A stretch of DNA of 8,049 bases, taken from assembly GCA_024408695.1 (NCBI GenBank), contig JAKSUU010000039.1, positions 1-8,049 of the forward strand, in the 5' to 3' direction. A model generated the notes under the pieces. The model had not been told where the DNA came from and searched no databases. It was given only the letters and a program-made list of their open reading frames with translations. Position numbers and translations under genes: made by a program. This document shows positions 6,649 through 8,049 of this stretch, piece by piece (within the stretch, counting starts at the first letter, position 1; each line of letters begins with the position of its first letter). This stretch comes from Coriobacteriales bacterium. GTDB taxonomy: Bacteria > Actinomycetota > Coriobacteriia > Coriobacteriales > QAMH01.

Positions 6649-6715
6649 TTAATAAATATTGTATAACTTTTAAGCGTGTTAAAATAAATATAATTATTGA
6701 CAAACGAGGTAGACA
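6649..6715. promoter_or_regulatory. Divergent promoter region between the GNAT operon and the Fe-S protein gene
   Basis: This 67-bp AT-rich gap must hold promoters for both directions. On the + strand a perfect -10 hexamer TATAAT lies at 6689-6694, with only weak -35 candidates upstream (around 6667-6673), and GAGG at 6706-6709 serves as ribosome-binding site 6 nt before the ATG. A perfect TTGACA (6697-6702) with TATGAT (6719-6724), spacer 16, would start transcription inside the gene. On the - strand TTAACA (6682-6677) with AATATT (6660-6655), spacer 16, is a possible promoter for the GNAT operon. The 9-mer AATAAATAT occurs at 6651-6659 and 6683-6691. Confidence 0.4.
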
Positions 6716-6728
6716 ATGTATGATACAT
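6716..6728. promoter_or_regulatory. 13-bp perfect palindrome over the start codon of the Fe-S protein gene
   Basis: ATGTAT-G-ATACAT is a perfect inverted repeat whose first three bases are the start codon, and it covers the TATGAT that pairs with TTGACA at 6697-6702. It could be an operator or simply follow from the codons Met-Tyr-Asp-Thr; sequence alone does not decide. Confidence 0.25.
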
Positions 6729-7918
6729 ATTATGAGAGTGCCAAATCTATAGTTGAAAATTTTGCTAATGAATGCATAGATTGTGGTCTTTGTGCAAAAA
6801 CAGACTGTGGTAATTATGGCACAGGTGCAAGTTTAGGCGTGGTCGCCACAAGCATGCTTAACGAAGAGCAAGAATTTATACATTTTCCTTTTACTTGTGC
6901 ATTGTGTAATAAATGCACTGTGAAATGCCCTAAAAATCTTGTTGCAAGTAATCTTAGCCGTGCCCTTAGAACAATGCGCCTTTATAACGATGAGGCCTTA
7001 ATATCTCAGTTTAGGCATTTTAGATGTGATATGCGTTATAATCATTTTTCGCTTATGCAATCATTTATGGCAGGGGATGTTCAAAAATGGCAGGCATACA
7101 CAGATAAATCAGATGAAACTTTTGATGAACTTGCCAAATCTACAGCTTTTTTTCCTGGATGTTCAATTGCAAGCTTTAATCCAGAGCTTACAGATACTGT
7201 TTTTAGTTGGTTAGTTGAAGTTGGTGTTGCAAGTAAGTGTGTTAAATATTGCTGTGGCGCTGCTTTTTTGATATCTGGTTTTGTAAAAGAATTTGAAAAG
7301 TATAAAATGAAGCTTTGTGAATTCTTAAAAAAACAGGGCATTAAACGACTAATTTTGGGCTGTCCGCATTGCAAATATGAATTTGAAAATTACTTTGGAG
7401 ATGCAATAAAGGATTTTGAACTTATTCCAATTACAAAAATTTTAATCGAAAATAACAAGTTGCCACACGATGTCAAATCAATAACAGTTCATGATGCCTG
7501 CTATGATCGTTTTCAAAAAATTTATGCAGATGATGTGCGCAAGTTATTTTCTTTATGTTCTATCCATCCTATGCAAGATGAATTAGAAAACACAATTTGT
7601 TGTGGAGGTGGCGGAATGGTAAGCGCTTATGCTCCAGATTATTGCACCTATCGTAGGCAAAAGCGTTTTAATCAAATTGATGCTGTTTGTTCCAATTTTC
7701 AAAATTCGTCGAGTCCACTTGATGCTTGCGTTTCAACTTGTTTTTCTTGTGTGAATTCTCTACACAGACAAAAGGGTAGTGTGCCAGTAACACATTATCT
7801 TGAAGAAATTTTTGGTATTTATACCGACTGGGAGGAAATTGATGTCATTGTAAATGCCATGTATATGGACTCAAAAGTAAACGAGCTTTTAAGTTGCGAT
7901 AACCCGATGTTTGATTAG
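6716..7918 (+). CDS. (Fe-S)-binding protein, HdrD/GlpC-like, with two CCG domains
   Basis: The 400-residue cytoplasmic protein starts with a two-cluster ferredoxin domain: Cys20, 23, 26, 31 and Cys61, 64, 67, 71 form CxxCxxCx4C and CxxCxxCx3C motifs, followed by P as usual. Two cysteine-rich CCG domains follow. The first uses Cys149 (FFPGC), Cys179-180 (CCG) and Cys216/219 (GCPHC). The second uses Cys262 (HDACYD), Cys295-296 (CCGGGG) and Cys342/345 (CFSC), with 45 residues between the CC and CxxC parts, longer than the usual about 35. This is the layout of HdrD, GlpC and GlcF/LldE-type subunits, which pass electrons between ferredoxin clusters and a special [4Fe-4S] or disulfide site. No FAD dehydrogenase or membrane partner is visible next to it, so its donor and acceptor are unknown. 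It has no signal peptide or membrane segment. GAGG 6 nt upstream supports the start. It diverges from the thioredoxin operon. Confidence 0.9.
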   Translation: MYDTYYESAKSIVENFANECIDCGLCAKTDCGNYGTGASLGVVATSMLNEEQEFIHFPFTCALCNKCTVKCPKNLVASNLSRALRTMRLYNDEALISQFRHFRCDMRYNHFSLMQSFMAGDVQKWQAYTDKSDETFDELAKSTAFFPGCSIASFNPELTDTVFSWLVEVGVASKCVKYCCGAAFLISGFVKEFEKYKMKLCEFLKKQGIKRLILGCPHCKYEFENYFGDAIKDFELIPITKILIENNKLPHDVKSITVHDACYDRFQKIYADDVRKLFSLCSIHPMQDELENTICCGGGGMVSAYAPDYCTYRRQKRFNQIDAVCSNFQNSSSPLDACVSTCFSCVNSLHRQKGSVPVTHYLEEIFGIYTDWEEIDVIVNAMYMDSKVNELLSCDNPMFD

Positions 7919-7943
7919 CATATCAGTTAAGCTTGTCTTGTAA

Positions 7944-7971
7944 AATAATTTGGGTTTTACTCAAGATTATT
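7944..7971. terminator. Possible weak terminator hairpin between converging genes
   Basis: AATAATTTGGG (7944-7954) pairs with CTCAA-G-ATTATT (7960-7971): eleven pairs including one G-T wobble, with a bulged G and a 5-nt loop. On the - strand it is followed by TTTTA, so it fits a weak terminator for the gene entering from the right, whose stop codon it contains. It is AT-rich and has no T-run on the + strand side. Confidence 0.35.
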
Positions 7972-8049
7972 CAGTGCTTTCTAGCGACTGAGCAATTTGT
8001 AACAAGTAAACTTCTTTTCTTAGTTTTGATGCACCCTCACGTGAAATTT
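7967..8049 (-). CDS. Unidentified protein, C-terminal 26 residues only
   Basis: On the - strand one frame stays open from the window edge (first full codon at 8047) to a TAA at 7967-7969, while the other two frames meet stops early. The visible peptide is hydrophilic and helix-prone, including REGASKLRKEVYLLQIAQSL, which looks like real coding sequence. Too little is present to name a family. It converges with the Fe-S protein gene, with 48 bp between the two stop codons. Confidence 0.5.
   Translation of the reverse strand, partial: ISREGASKLRKEVYLLQIAQSLESTE

Noticed and set aside
7026..7374. Extra open frames on both strands inside the Fe-S protein gene
   Set aside because: The conserved CCG cysteine motifs are in the main frame; the alternatives show no domain or start signal.

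Overview
The window is AT-rich (roughly one third G+C by eye) and holds eight protein-coding genes, two of them cut by the window edges, with short intergenic gaps. No rRNA, tRNA, insertion sequence, prophage gene or CRISPR array was seen. The gene content points to a strictly anaerobic Gram-positive bacterium: an acyl-CoA dehydratase activase-type protein, a ferredoxin:thioredoxin reductase catalytic-chain homologue, a cysteine-rich Fe-S (HdrD/GlpC-like) protein and a secreted protein with three cell-wall-binding (CWB2) repeats. The CWB2 style and gene mix suit a low-G+C member of the Coriobacteriia best. A Clostridia host is the main alternative, and the window alone cannot settle this.

Left part (1-3194, + strand): the C-terminal ~660 residues of a large activase-related protein (DUF2229 plus HgdB/D-like region) are followed 87 nt later by a complete D-isomer-specific 2-hydroxyacid dehydrogenase. 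This unit ends in a clear rho-independent terminator. A 2-hydroxyacid dehydrogenase next to a 2-hydroxyacyl-CoA dehydratase-type activator suggests reductive disposal of 2-oxoacids, but no dehydratase or CoA-transferase lies in view.

Middle (3195-5558, + strand): a monocistronic gene with its own candidate promoter encodes a 710-residue exported protein. It has a signal peptide, three CWB2 repeats, a beta-rich cap and seven 26-residue Cys/Met-Phe leucine-rich (BspA-like) repeats, then a closing cap ending near IPGGWT. The display module resembles surface proteins better known from Bacteroidetes, joined here to a Gram-positive wall anchor.

Right part (5559-6648, - strand): a compact probable operon reads GNAT acetyltransferase (SSAT-like), FTR catalytic-chain homologue, thioredoxin. 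The last two are tightly spaced, and the thioredoxin Shine-Dalgarno overlaps the stop codon of the FTR gene. Diverging from this operon (6716-7918, + strand) is a 400-residue protein with two [4Fe-4S] ferredoxin motifs and two CCG domains. At the right edge the C-terminal 26 codons of an unidentified gene on the - strand converge on it.

The recurring theme of the window is low-potential electron and thiol/disulfide chemistry (activase, FTR/Trx, HdrD-like protein). The most notable observations are the CWB2/Bacteroides-type LRR chimera, the FTR-like protein whose middle CxC pair is shifted by seven residues while the outer spacing is kept, and the GNAT-FTR-Trx operon. I did not find convincing evidence for an entirely new biological system.
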